A stretch of DNA of 64,000 bases from Chitinophaga sancti (lineage in GTDB: Bacteria; Bacteroidota; Bacteroidia; Chitinophagales; Chitinophagaceae). The DNA lies in the NCBI RefSeq assembly GCF_034087045.1, contig NZ_CP139247.1, positions 7,528,001 to 7,592,000 on the forward strand. The letters are read 5' to 3'. How positions within the stretch are numbered: position 1 is the first letter of the stretch; each line of letters opens with the position of its first letter. The notes under the pieces were generated by a model that was given only the letters and a program-made list of their open reading frames with translations, had not been told where the DNA came from and ran no database searches. Both the position numbers and the translations under genes were made by a program. Shown in pieces: positions 46,357 to 55,510 of this stretch.

Positions 46357-47268
46357 ATGAAAAGCATACATTCCATATCTGAGTTTCATAGGTTGCTATC
46401 GCTACCAGATCCATTGCATCCACTGATCAGTGTGATTCGGGTGGAAGATATACGACTGACGGCTGATTTCTTTGCTGAGAATTTTCTGTTCGATTTTTAT
46501 AGTGTGTCTTTGAAAAGAAATGTGCAGGGCAAGGTGAAATATGGTCAGCAATATTTTGATTTTGATAAGGGTGTGTTGAGTTGTTTAGCGCCCAAACAGA
46601 TACAGTCGATTAGCGTAGGTGAGCTTGCTATGGATAGTCAGCAAACAGGCACAGGGTATGCGTTGTTGTTTCATCCTGATTTTTTGTTGGGGTCTCCGCT
46701 GTCCGGGAAGATAAAACAATATGGTTTCTTTTCTTATGCGGTGAATGAAGCATTGCATTTGTCGGACAGAGAAGAGAAAGATATCATAAATATTTTCCAC
46801 AAGATCGAACAAGAGTATCAGCATATTGACCGGCATACACAGGATATTCTTATTGCGCAATTGGAGTTGTTATTAAATTATAGCAATCGTTTTTACGAGC
46901 GACAGTTCTTTATTCGCAAAGCGACAAATCATACTTTGCTTACGCAGATGGAAGGATTGTTAGAAGAATATTTCAATAATGAAGAAACGTTAAAAAACGG
47001 CCTTCCCAGTGTGGAATATCTGGCTAATAAGCTGCGTCTTTCACCACACTATCTGAGTGATATGCTTCGGACGCTGACAGGACAAAGTGCTCAGCAGCAT
47101 ATTCAGGATAAACTGATTGAAAAGGCAAAGGAATATCTTAGTACAACGACATTAACGGTTGCAGAGATTGCTTATGAATTGGGGTTTGGATATCCACAAT
47201 CGTTCAATAAATTGTTTAAGAAGAAGACGAGTATGTCTCCATTGGAGTTTCGGTCAAGGTTCAATTAA
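46357..47268 (+). CDS. AraC family transcriptional regulator
   Basis: About 303 residues from MKSIHSISEFHRLL. N-terminal cupin-like sensing domain; C-terminal two-HTH domain (SVEYLANKLRLSPHYLSDMLRTLTGQSAQQHI; LTVAEIAYELGFGYPQSFNKLFKKKTSMSP). Starts 4 bp after the hydrolase stop, so they form one transcription unit. Confidence 0.92.
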   Translation: MKSIHSISEFHRLLSLPDPLHPLISVIRVEDIRLTADFFAENFLFDFYSVSLKRNVQGKVKYGQQYFDFDKGVLSCLAPKQIQSISVGELAMDSQQTGTGYALLFHPDFLLGSPLSGKIKQYGFFSYAVNEALHLSDREEKDIINIFHKIEQEYQHIDRHTQDILIAQLELLLNYSNRFYERQFFIRKATNHTLLTQMEGLLEEYFNNEETLKNGLPSVEYLANKLRLSPHYLSDMLRTLTGQSAQQHIQDKLIEKAKEYLSTTTLTVAEIAYELGFGYPQSFNKLFKKKTSMSPLEFRSRFN

Positions 47269-47290
47269 ATGATACGGGAACTGAATAATT

Positions 47291-47327
47291 TAAAAGGGTG
47301 TATCAGAAATTCTGATACACCCTTTTA
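47291..47327. terminator. Bidirectional terminator between convergent genes
   Basis: 18-bp perfect inverted repeat TAAAAGGGTGTATCAGAA with a one-base centre. Confidence 0.85.
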
Positions 47328-47332
47328 GTATT

Positions 47333-50300
47333 TTATTGTTTAACAAATTTGAATACCTTCGATCCCAGGTGCACGAAATACACGCCAGGACCCAACTGGC
47401 CAACAGCTATAGATCTTCCATAAGCGGATAACTGCAATTGCCCTGAACTATTATATACTTTAATACTAACCGCATTCGTTAGCCCACTTATATAAAGTGT
47501 GTTCACAGCAGGATTTGGATATACTGAAATTCCGGGCTGGCCCTCTTTATGCGCTACGCTGGCCATTGTAGCCGTTGCTGCCAATGATGGCCGAACGAGT
47601 TTCCAATGGCCACTGAGTTGACCTGCATCTGACCATTGCTGTACATTTCCTCCATTCACCGTACTAAAATTGGATACCTCTACCAATTTACCACTATGCT
47701 GTGGTATGATCTTATAATAGTCGTTATCCACAGGTACCATCGAAAACTGTTGATTGGTGCCGGCTACATAACTCCATTGCAGTATATTGGCACCATCTGC
47801 GGTGCTCAGGCCTGACACATCTACTGATTTTCCGGAATTTACACAAATGATCTTATAGACTTCATTACCTAAGTGCGTAAAGGTAAATTGCTGATTCGTA
47901 CCATTCAAAAAGCCCCATTGCTGGATATTGCCACCATCCTGCGTAATCTGACTGTCATCCACATCCATGTACAGTCCGCTGAAACGGTTTTGAAGATAAT
48001 AGGTACCTGCAATGATGTTTACCTTTTTTAATTTGTTTGTGCTCTGGGCGAAATTAATAATTGGATCTGCATTGCCGCCATCAAGGGGGGAATAAATTTC
48101 AAGACTTGATTTTAGAAGATTACCATCTACCATGGCATTGATCTCTTCTGGTGTCATACCAGAACGGTAGAAGAGTAACGTGCGATAATTTGCAGATGGT
48201 GCAGTGGAGCCATTCAGATCAAAGGCAGTGGTCACGAGCTTTTCAGCAATTGAGCCCTGTAATACCTTGTCGATGTATAATAGTGTTTTCCCCATTGCAT
48301 AGTAATGGGTGAGTGTCACTTTATGCCATTGGTTGTCGGTCAGAACTGTAGTACCTGCAATACCTGATGAATAGTCCAGCTTTCCGGCACTATTGATCAC
48401 TAAGGTTTTTAAACCAGTAGTGGTGCTTAGTTCTGCTAACTGCCCGGTGGAAGATGTTTGGATATCAAAAGAGTAGGTAAAGGAGTGAAGCGTTTCCTCA
48501 GGCTTCATCTGAAGCTTGTAGCCAGTCGAGGGGCTTAAGTTTAAATAGGTACCATTTATCTGGTAGGGTTGTGTCTTTCCTGCTTTTAAAGCATCGAACA
48601 AAGAAGGAACGATTGCATATTCAAATTCAAGATGCCCCGCATCATTGGGATGCAGGTCATCATATTTATAACCGGTGGCCCATTTACCTGCTCCATTGTC
48701 AAGTGCACCCAGCAAATTGATACTTGCTACATTCCAGGAATGAATCAGTAAATTCATTTGCTTGATGTAATTGTATTCTGTAGCCGTATAATCTTCACGA
48801 CTGTAACAATTGGTGACGATGGGTTCAATGCCTTGTTGCCTTGCTTTGTTAATGAGCAATTTCATATTGTCTCTGAACTGATCAAAGATCGCCTGACCAC
48901 CGGTGGTGATACCTTCATTTCCTAAAGAGAGGGCGTAAATAACGTATTTGCCGCAGATGGGTAGTAAGTCTTTATCCCACCGGTTGATCACACTAATGGT
49001 GTTGTTGCCAGGAACGGATATGTTCGATACATTCCAGGTTTGACCGGTACCGTTGTTGGCCCTGGTAGTCAGTAACTGAGCGTATAACTGGGCGTATCCC
49101 TGGTTGTTGGTGGCACCTGTGCCTGAGGGAACAGAAGATCCCATGATGGCGATGCGACTGGCGTCTTTTGTGGTGCAATATGGCTCAAAGGTAACAGGGT
49201 TGACCTGGTTGATCTTCAGGATACCCAGGTAGCCAAAGGTGCCTTCAGATCGGGTCATGGTAAGGTTTATCTGACCATTATCGTCAGGCATGATTATATC
49301 TGAGGTGAGGATGGTTTTCGTATTGCCATTGTATCCAGTTCCGCCCAGGTTGGATCCGGAGGTTTGCAGCAGACCGTCGTAGAATGTAGCACCTGTCAGT
49401 GAATATCCTGTTACTCTTTTTTCAGGGTCGTTGCGGGTACCGAAGAAATTAAAAACGTAGCCTTTGGTTTTATCCAGTCCTCTTATTGAAAGACTGGAAG
49501 ACGCAGAGGTGTGAAAGTAATCCTGGGTGGCAGTGGGGATGGCGAGGTCACCTAATAGGCTGGCATCTGGTGATAGCAGGCCTCCATTCTGAATGCCATT
49601 GGAAGAAAATGCGGAAGTGATTTTAACATATGCACCTGTTGATGCATTCACTTTATCTACAAGGTTTACCTGGGTGGCAGTAGTACTGGTATTGGTTACA
49701 TTGTTCCAGTAATTGCCATTGATATCGGGACTGGTGGTGATGTTACCATTGGTTACATCATTGGGACCGAAATCAATATAGGTCGTTTTTAATGCGGTAA
49801 CAGGTAGTTGGACTTCCGCTATTTTGAGGGCGCCGATATAGGCGAAGGTGCCGGTTTCCCTTTTTACGGTAATGGCGATCTGGCCTTTTGTATCGGGCGT
49901 AAGGGTGCTGGTGGCGAGAATGGTGCTGTTGTTACCATTGTAGCCGGTTCCGCCCAGATTCGTACCTGAGGTTTGTAAGGTAGCGCTGTAGGTGGTGTTG
50001 CCGACAAGGGTATAATTCGATTTGCGTACTTCAGGATCATTTCGGGTAGCGAAGAAATAAAAGACATATCCTTTGCTTACATCCAGTCCTTTGATGATAA
50101 AGCTCGCGGTATTATCAGTATAAAAATAATCCTGCGTGGCGGTGTTGATAGCGAGATCATCCAGGAGAGATGCACTGGGTGATAGCAGGCCGCCGTTGTT
50201 AATGCCGTTGGCGCTAAAGCCGGAGGTGATGTTGAGTAATGCACCGGATAATGCATTTTTGTTGGTGACCAGGTATACCGAAGCGGCGGTTGTACTGGTG

Positions 50301-50461
50301 TTGGTGATGTTGTTCCAGTAATAGCCATTTACATCGGGACTGGTGGTGATGTTACCGTTGGTAACATCATTTGGGCCGAAGTCGATGTAATATGTTCTTT
50401 GTGAATAGGTTTTGATTACGAAAGAACATAGGATCAGTAAAAAGTACAGTGACTTTTTCAT
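47333..50461 (-). CDS. T9SS-secreted SGNH hydrolase with ricin-type lectin and duplicated N-terminal modules
   Basis: 1042 residues. Signal peptide MKKSLYFLLILCSFVIKTYSQ. Two tandem modules of about 205 residues (TYYIDFGPNDVTNGNITTSP at about 23 and TYIDFGPNDVTNGNITTSPD at about 230), then an SGNH esterase domain (AIMGSSVPSGTG with Ser, NISVPGNNT with Gly/Asn, DDLHPNDAGH with Asp/His), a LamG/concanavalin-like domain (about 640-780), ricin-B repeats with QQW motifs (about 830-970) and a C-terminal Por-type sorting domain (ISVYPNPAVNTLYI). Exported through the type IX system to the surface or medium; probably deacylates and binds polysaccharide. Stands alone on its strand. Confidence 0.9.
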   Translation of the reverse strand: MKKSLYFLLILCSFVIKTYSQRTYYIDFGPNDVTNGNITTSPDVNGYYWNNITNTSTTAASVYLVTNKNALSGALLNITSGFSANGINNGGLLSPSASLLDDLAINTATQDYFYTDNTASFIIKGLDVSKGYVFYFFATRNDPEVRKSNYTLVGNTTYSATLQTSGTNLGGTGYNGNNSTILATSTLTPDTKGQIAITVKRETGTFAYIGALKIAEVQLPVTALKTTYIDFGPNDVTNGNITTSPDINGNYWNNVTNTSTTATQVNLVDKVNASTGAYVKITSAFSSNGIQNGGLLSPDASLLGDLAIPTATQDYFHTSASSSLSIRGLDKTKGYVFNFFGTRNDPEKRVTGYSLTGATFYDGLLQTSGSNLGGTGYNGNTKTILTSDIIMPDDNGQINLTMTRSEGTFGYLGILKINQVNPVTFEPYCTTKDASRIAIMGSSVPSGTGATNNQGYAQLYAQLLTTRANNGTGQTWNVSNISVPGNNTISVINRWDKDLLPICGKYVIYALSLGNEGITTGGQAIFDQFRDNMKLLINKARQQGIEPIVTNCYSREDYTATEYNYIKQMNLLIHSWNVASINLLGALDNGAGKWATGYKYDDLHPNDAGHLEFEYAIVPSLFDALKAGKTQPYQINGTYLNLSPSTGYKLQMKPEETLHSFTYSFDIQTSSTGQLAELSTTTGLKTLVINSAGKLDYSSGIAGTTVLTDNQWHKVTLTHYYAMGKTLLYIDKVLQGSIAEKLVTTAFDLNGSTAPSANYRTLLFYRSGMTPEEINAMVDGNLLKSSLEIYSPLDGGNADPIINFAQSTNKLKKVNIIAGTYYLQNRFSGLYMDVDDSQITQDGGNIQQWGFLNGTNQQFTFTHLGNEVYKIICVNSGKSVDVSGLSTADGANILQWSYVAGTNQQFSMVPVDNDYYKIIPQHSGKLVEVSNFSTVNGGNVQQWSDAGQLSGHWKLVRPSLAATATMASVAHKEGQPGISVYPNPAVNTLYISGLTNAVSIKVYNSSGQLQLSAYGRSIAVGQLGPGVYFVHLGSKVFKFVKQ

Positions 50462-50725
50462 AGGTTAAGTTTTAGTGAGACGTGGAGCTGTCGGCACCAA
50501 AATAATCAGAATGACGGCGATATGGCCGCAGTAAGAAAAAGATTTTAATTCTGAGGTGTAGGTTGGAGAATATGGGAGGGACTGATAGAAAAAACAGAAA
50601 ATCATATTGATAATCAATATTTAAAACCTCAATTAATTTCATTTACTACTTGTTAGTTATTCGGCAATGAAATAATTTCGGGTAATATTGACTGTGATCG
50701 GTTATAGTAAAAACTACAGTAATAG
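50462..50725. other. Empty spacer
   Basis: AT-rich, no hairpin or ORF of note. Confidence 0.4.
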
Positions 50726-51726
50726 ATGAATAATAATCTTGAAAGTCAAAGCCACTCTTTATATAATGCTATTGCTCAAATAATAGTTAAAGCAAGGGCA
50801 ACTGTTTATAAGAGTACTAATACTATATTATTAAAAACGTATTGGGAAATTGGGAAGCTAATCATTCAGGATGAGCAGGATGGGAAAAACCGTGCAGCCT
50901 ATGGTAAAGGGTTTTGAAAAGTCTCGCGACTAAACTATCCTCAGAATTTGGAAAAGGTTTTGATGAGAGCAACCTCAGAAATATGCGAAATTTCTTTCTT
51001 GCGTTTGAGATTTGGGACGCAGTGCGTCCTGAATTGAGCTGGACGCACTATCGAATCATTAGCAGAGTTGAAAATCAAACACTTAGACTTCAATTAATCA
51101 GTCATGCCATTGAAGGGAATTGGAATAGCCGCACATTACAACGAAATATTGATAGCCAATATTTAGGAAGATTACTTAAACTCCCGGAAAGTAAATCAAC
51201 AGAGACAACACATTTTATAAAGGACCCTTATCTTTTCGAATTTTTAGGATTCCCGTCAGGTACAGTCCCCACAGAAACTAAAATTGAATCTGCCCTTATT
51301 AGTCATTTACAACAATTTTTGATGGAGCTTGGAAAGGGATTTGCATTTGTCGCAAGACAGCAGCATATTGTTACTGATACGTCTGACTTTTACATTGACC
51401 TTGTATTTTACAACTACTACCTTAAATGTTTTATTCTCCTAGACCTAAAGACACACAAACTCACCCATGAAGCCATTGGGCAAATGGATATGTATGTAAG
51501 GATGTATAATGATTTAAAAAAGGGAGATGATGACAATCCAACTATCGGAATCATTTTATGTACTGAAAAGGATGAAACTATTGTAAAGTATTCGGTATTG
51601 GCAGAAAATGAAAAACTATATGCCAGCAGGTATCGGCTTTATCTTCCAGATGAAAGTGAGTTAAAAAGGCTGATCGAGGAGGATAGAGTGAGGTTTGAGC
51701 TAAGTTATACACCAAAAGAAACATAA
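50726..51726 (+). pseudogene. DUF1016 (YhcG-like) PD-(D/E)XK nuclease, frameshifted
   Basis: The 5' frame (50726-50917) encodes LYNAIAQIIVKARATVYKST, LLKTYWEIGKLIIQDEQ, AAYGKG then stops. The next frame continues KSLATKLSSEFGKGFDESNL, WTHYRIISRVEN, KDPYLFEFLG and the nuclease core FYIDLVFYNYYLKCFILLDLK (Asp, then D-L-K). One base missing from the GGG run at 50909-50911 explains the break. Restored length about 333 residues is normal. YhcG-like proteins are linked to restriction or defence contexts, but no partner is nearby. Confidence 0.88.
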
Positions 51727-51769
51727 AAACTGAAAAAGCCGTCAGATGACAGCCATGATATATCAGGAA

Positions 51770-51881
51770 AATATTTTTGTCGCAAACAGACCAGCGTTTA
51801 CACAACATTAGCATTGGCGTTGCTGATCAACCGGGGTTTAATTTCTTCTTTACACCGGCGGAGTTCCTGAAGAGATCTTAA
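51770..51881 (+). pseudogene. Short C-terminal gene remnant
   Basis: Open frame without a start (SQTDQRLHNISIGVADQPGF, FFFTPAEFLKRS) ending at TAA 51879-51881. Protein-like composition, family not recognised. Confidence 0.3.
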
Positions 51882-52471
51882 TCAATATCCAATTGATATT
51901 TGTAGAGCAATGCTTCTAGCTGGAAAAGATTGAACTTTGCTTTCTTCATCTTATTAAATTCAGGTTCGATGGAGAAATTCATTGCGCCCCTGAAGTCAGT
52001 CTTTTCCAGGTTGGTATTGGAAAACCTGGTGAGCGTGAGATCTGATTGGGTGAATTTACATTCGGAGAGGTCGGCATCTGAAAAATCTGCTTCTTTCAGG
52101 CTACATTCTATAAAAGGAGTCTTCTTCAGGTTTCTGCCTAAAAATATAGCGTAGTTCAGGTTACATTTTTCAAATTTAAAAGAGAACTGCAATTTGCTGC
52201 ATAGAGCAAAGTTCACACCGAGCAATTTGCATTCGGTAAAGACAATACTTCTGAACCCGGTATTCTTCACTACTGCCATAGAAAAATCGCAGCCATCAAA
52301 AGTGCAGTCTTCGAAGGTGGTATTGGAGAGATCACAATTACTGAAAATGCATTTGTCGAATTTGCATTTGTAGAACTCCCAATTCTTTAGTGGCGTTTCA
52401 GTAAAGTCTATTGCCATGAATTCCTGTCTTTCGTAAAATTTTTCTTCTTTGTCGTCCCATGTATTTTTCAT
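51878..52471 (-). CDS. Pentapeptide-repeat protein
   Basis: About 197 residues from MKNTWDDKEEKF. Runs of A/C-(D/N)-(L/F)-X-X repeats (FSNCDLSNTTFEDCTFDGCD; LKEADFSDADLSECKFTQSD) separated by one break form a right-handed quadrilateral beta-helix as in Qnr/MfpA. Size and two-block layout resemble Qnr-type gyrase-protecting proteins, but resistance cannot be concluded. Confidence 0.88.
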   Translation of the reverse strand: MKNTWDDKEEKFYERQEFMAIDFTETPLKNWEFYKCKFDKCIFSNCDLSNTTFEDCTFDGCDFSMAVVKNTGFRSIVFTECKLLGVNFALCSKLQFSFKFEKCNLNYAIFLGRNLKKTPFIECSLKEADFSDADLSECKFTQSDLTLTRFSNTNLEKTDFRGAMNFSIEPEFNKMKKAKFNLFQLEALLYKYQLDID

Positions 52472-52657
52472 GGCATTAAGGTAAAACAAAAATCGTCTTT
52501 TTGATCAGAGAAAGGTGCTTTTTTGTTTTTTTGGCAGAGCAGTTTAATAAACGGGTGTGAATGTATTGACTCGTATTTGTTTGAATATATTTCTTGTGAA
52601 CTGACAGTTATTTGTTTGCATATTTCTCTTTTAAATTGATGGGCCCTACGAGCAAAT

Positions 52658-53446
52658 TCAGACCACCTTCGCCCTTTTTTGAATTAGCATGCACCCTGCT
52701 ACAAACACTATTATTGCCAATACACACACGACTAAATATAGGGGTAACCCTAACAAACCTAAATAATCCTGCTGGGCCTTTGGCAGGAATAAGAACAATA
52801 CAAACGTGGTATTACTTACCGCATGTACAATAATCCCGGGTATGACAGATCTTGTTTTATAATACACCCATCCTAAGAATAGCCCTGCAAAGAAAGCAGG
52901 CAAAGACTGCCACGGATTTAGATGTATCAATGCAAAAAACAATGCTGAATATAAGATTGCTTTGCGGGGGGAATAATTTTGCAATAAGCCTTTTAACACA
53001 ATACCACGACAAAGTGTTTCTTCCAATATCGGTGCGACAACGGATATCATGATGATGGAGAAGATATCATTCTTAAAGAGATCATCAAAGAATTCAGCAA
53101 CACTATCAGGCATAGGCACCAGCGAAGATACCCGTTCTAACCCTACCGTTAATGCTATCGTGCTGATGATTAATAATGGAATCAACCAAAGCTGTATCTT
53201 ATTAAAACCCAATTCAAATGATTCAGGCTGTTCTTTCTTACTTAGTCTTGCAGCATACCAGATGGTAGCGATCATAGCCGCTGTATAAGAAATGAGGTTG
53301 ATGAAAGATTTGGTTAACGGGTCTAAAGGAGTTTTAGAAAAACCCACATAAAAGCCACCTATTAATCCGATTATGATCATGAATAATAGCAGCATCAGAA
53401 ACAGCTTCAAAAGGGATTTTAATTCGGGGTATGCTTGATGATCCAT
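52658..53446 (-). CDS. CPBP-family intramembrane metalloprotease
   Basis: 262 residues with about seven membrane spans and the Abi/CPBP motifs EETLCRG (about 140), FALIHLNPW and HAVSNT, which bind metal and form the active site. Family includes CAAX-type proteases and bacteriocin self-immunity proteins. No bacteriocin gene adjoins it. Stands alone. Confidence 0.9.
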   Translation of the reverse strand: MDHQAYPELKSLLKLFLMLLLFMIIIGLIGGFYVGFSKTPLDPLTKSFINLISYTAAMIATIWYAARLSKKEQPESFELGFNKIQLWLIPLLIISTIALTVGLERVSSLVPMPDSVAEFFDDLFKNDIFSIIMISVVAPILEETLCRGIVLKGLLQNYSPRKAILYSALFFALIHLNPWQSLPAFFAGLFLGWVYYKTRSVIPGIIVHAVSNTTFVLFLFLPKAQQDYLGLLGLPLYLVVCVLAIIVFVAGCMLIQKRAKVV

Positions 53447-53502
53447 GCTACTAATATAGTAAAATTTTGAACCCCACGTCAGCCGCGGGGTTCAAAGTAC
53501 AT

Positions 53503-53790
53503 TTAATTGATCAGGGTCAGGACATCGATAGTGATTTCGGCTTTGCCTGCTATGCTTTCCACCAGTTCTTTGAAGTGAGCGGTAGAATTATGAAAATCAA
53601 TAGCTGCCTGAGATTTCCATTCTTCAAGAATGACTATTATGTCAGGATTTGACACATGTGCTGTCACGTCATAGTATATATTTCCGTCTTCGGCCCTTGA
53701 CAGTTCGGCACATTTCAAAATACTGGCTAATACTGCTTCTTTGTTGGCAGGAGTGACTTTAAACTTCGCAACGATTTTTATACTTTTCAT
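53503..53790 (-). CDS. Antibiotic biosynthesis monooxygenase (YgiN-like)
   Basis: 95 residues, ferredoxin-like ABM fold: VAKFKVTPANKEAVLASIL, EDGNIYYDVTAHVSNPDIIVILEEWKS, HFKELVE. Works as a homodimer; likely quinol monooxygenase or related. Divergent from modA. Confidence 0.9.
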   Translation of the reverse strand: MKSIKIVAKFKVTPANKEAVLASILKCAELSRAEDGNIYYDVTAHVSNPDIIVILEEWKSQAAIDFHNSTAHFKELVESIAGKAEITIDVLTLIN

Positions 53791-53870
53791 TCTGCTGATG
53801 TTTCTTTGCGCTTATTGCGCAAAATGTATGCTACAATATAAGATGTCATATTCTTTTTTTCAATGGTAAC

Positions 53871-53887
53871 TATCGATATTAGCGATA
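53871..53887. promoter_or_regulatory. Palindrome upstream of modA
   Basis: TATCG-N7-CGATA, 20 bp before the modA ATG and in the modA/ABM divergent gap. A candidate site for a molybdate regulator; no ModE gene is in the window. Confidence 0.35.
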
Positions 53888-53906
53888 AGTATTTGTAAAT
53901 TTAAGT

Positions 53907-54644
53907 ATGAAACTGAGATTGCTCCTTCTCGTCTGCGCGTTTTTCATTACTGTAGGTGGGCAGGCTCAAAATAAGATAATAGTGGCTGTCGCGGCTAATA
54001 TGCAATATACCATTGAGGCGTTAAAGACGGCCTTTAACAAGGGGAATAAGGCTGAAATTGAGGTGGTATCAGGCGCTTCGGGAAAGTTGGCCCAGCAGAT
54101 CATTGCAGGGGCTCCTTTTGATATTTTTATATCTGCGGATACGGCATTTCCTGCCAGGGTACAGGCTGCTGGTTTGGCAGTGGCACCACCAAGGACTTAT
54201 GCGCAGGGGATCCTTGTGTTATGGACGACCTTACCCGGGGTAACTCCGGATATGCGGTTGCTAAGTGCTGACAGGGTTCATCACATTGCTATTGCGAATC
54301 CGGCAACAGCACCTTATGGGGCAGCGGCCATGGTTATTCTTAAGAAATACCAGCTGATTCACTCAGTGGAGGGGAAACTGGTAACGGGAGAGAGTATTAC
54401 GCAGGCGAGCCAGTTTATTGCTTCGGGAAATGCGGAAGTTGGGTTTACGGCGAAGTCTATTGTGATATCTGATGCGATGAAGGGGAAAGGTAAATGGATG
54501 GAGGTGAAGCGGCAGGATTATCCTCCTTTTAAACAAGCGGCGGTTTTATTGAAGGACAATGCGGCTGCGAGGCAGTTTTATGACTTCCTGTATTCGGCCC
54601 AGGCAAAGAAAATATTTGAGCAATTCGGATATATTGTACAATGA
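53907..54644 (+). CDS. modA: Molybdate ABC transporter substrate-binding protein
   Basis: 245 residues, signal MKLRLLLLVCAFFITVGGQAQ. ModA motifs AAANMQYTIEAL, VSGASGKLAQQIIAGAPFDIFISAD, IANPATAPYGAAA, GNAEVGFTAKS. Binds molybdate or tungstate in the periplasm. Overlaps modB by 4 bp. Confidence 0.96.
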   Translation: MKLRLLLLVCAFFITVGGQAQNKIIVAVAANMQYTIEALKTAFNKGNKAEIEVVSGASGKLAQQIIAGAPFDIFISADTAFPARVQAAGLAVAPPRTYAQGILVLWTTLPGVTPDMRLLSADRVHHIAIANPATAPYGAAAMVILKKYQLIHSVEGKLVTGESITQASQFIASGNAEVGFTAKSIVISDAMKGKGKWMEVKRQDYPPFKQAAVLLKDNAAARQFYDFLYSAQAKKIFEQFGYIVQ

Positions 54645-55303
54645 TAGAGGCAGCACCTATAATTTTGACGTTACAGCTGGCACTGTTTACGACGGTTATT
54701 TTATTCTTTATTGCTATTCCCATAGCGTGGTGGTTGACGCAAAAGCCTTCGATCTTTAAAACGGTGATGGAAGTGGTGGTGAGTATGCCGTTGGTATTGC
54801 CGCCTTCTGTGATTGGGTTTTATTTGTTGATGGCTTTCAGGCCGGAGGCGTTTTTGGCGAAGTATATGCATGTAAGGCTGGCGTTTTCATTTGAGGGATT
54901 GTTGATAGGGTCTTTATTGTATAGTTTGCCTTTTATGGTGCATCCGATACAGTCGGGGTTGGCTTCATTGCCGGAGAGTTTGGGGGAGGCGGCTTATTCG
55001 TTGGGGAAGTCGAAATGGGAGACATTGAGGAGGGTGTTGTTGCCGAATATCAGGTCGTCTTTGTTGACGGGGGTTATTTTGACGTTTGCGCATACGGTGG
55101 GGGAGTTTGGGATTGTGTTGATGGTAGGGGGGAATATTCCGGGGAGGACCAGGACGGCGGCGATTGCGATTTATGATTTAAATGATACGTTTCATTACAG
55201 GGAGGCGAATGTTTATGCGGTGGTGTTGATAGGGATTTCGTTTGTGGTGTTGTTGGGGATGTATCTGGTGAATAGGAGAATGAGGAGGAGTGATTATTTT
55301 TAG
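54641..55303 (+). CDS. modB: Molybdate ABC transporter permease
   Basis: 220 residues, five or six spans, with the permease-ATPase coupling loop SLGEAAYSLGKSKWETLRRVLLPNIRSS and GEFGIVLMVGGNIPGRTRTA. The 3' end (codons for RMRRSDYF) is the first copy of a 52-bp tandem repeat that fills the modB-modC gap. Confidence 0.96.
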   Translation: MIEAAPIILTLQLALFTTVILFFIAIPIAWWLTQKPSIFKTVMEVVVSMPLVLPPSVIGFYLLMAFRPEAFLAKYMHVRLAFSFEGLLIGSLLYSLPFMVHPIQSGLASLPESLGEAAYSLGKSKWETLRRVLLPNIRSSLLTGVILTFAHTVGEFGIVLMVGGNIPGRTRTAAIAIYDLNDTFHYREANVYAVVLIGISFVVLLGMYLVNRRMRRSDYF

Positions 55304-55481
55304 TGGAGGTGTTTATTTAGGGACGATGAGAAGAGTGATTATTTTCAGGTGATGTATAGAGGTATTATTTAGGGAGGATGAGAGGAGTGATTATTTTCAG
55401 GTGAGGTATAGAGGTGTTATTTAGGGAGGATGAGAGGAGTGATTATTTTCAGGTGAGGTATAGAGGTATTATTTATTGAGG
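55280..55481 (+). repeat. 52-bp tandem repeat seeded from the modB 3' end
   Basis: Copies start at 55280 (46 bp, spanning the modB stop), 55326, 55378 and 55430. The last three are near-identical 52-bp units (ATGAGAGGAGTGATTATTTT...). The repeats push modC about 200 bp away from modB. Confidence 0.9.
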
Positions 55482-55510
55482 CGAGGATAGCATAGATCAA
55501 ACATTTTACT

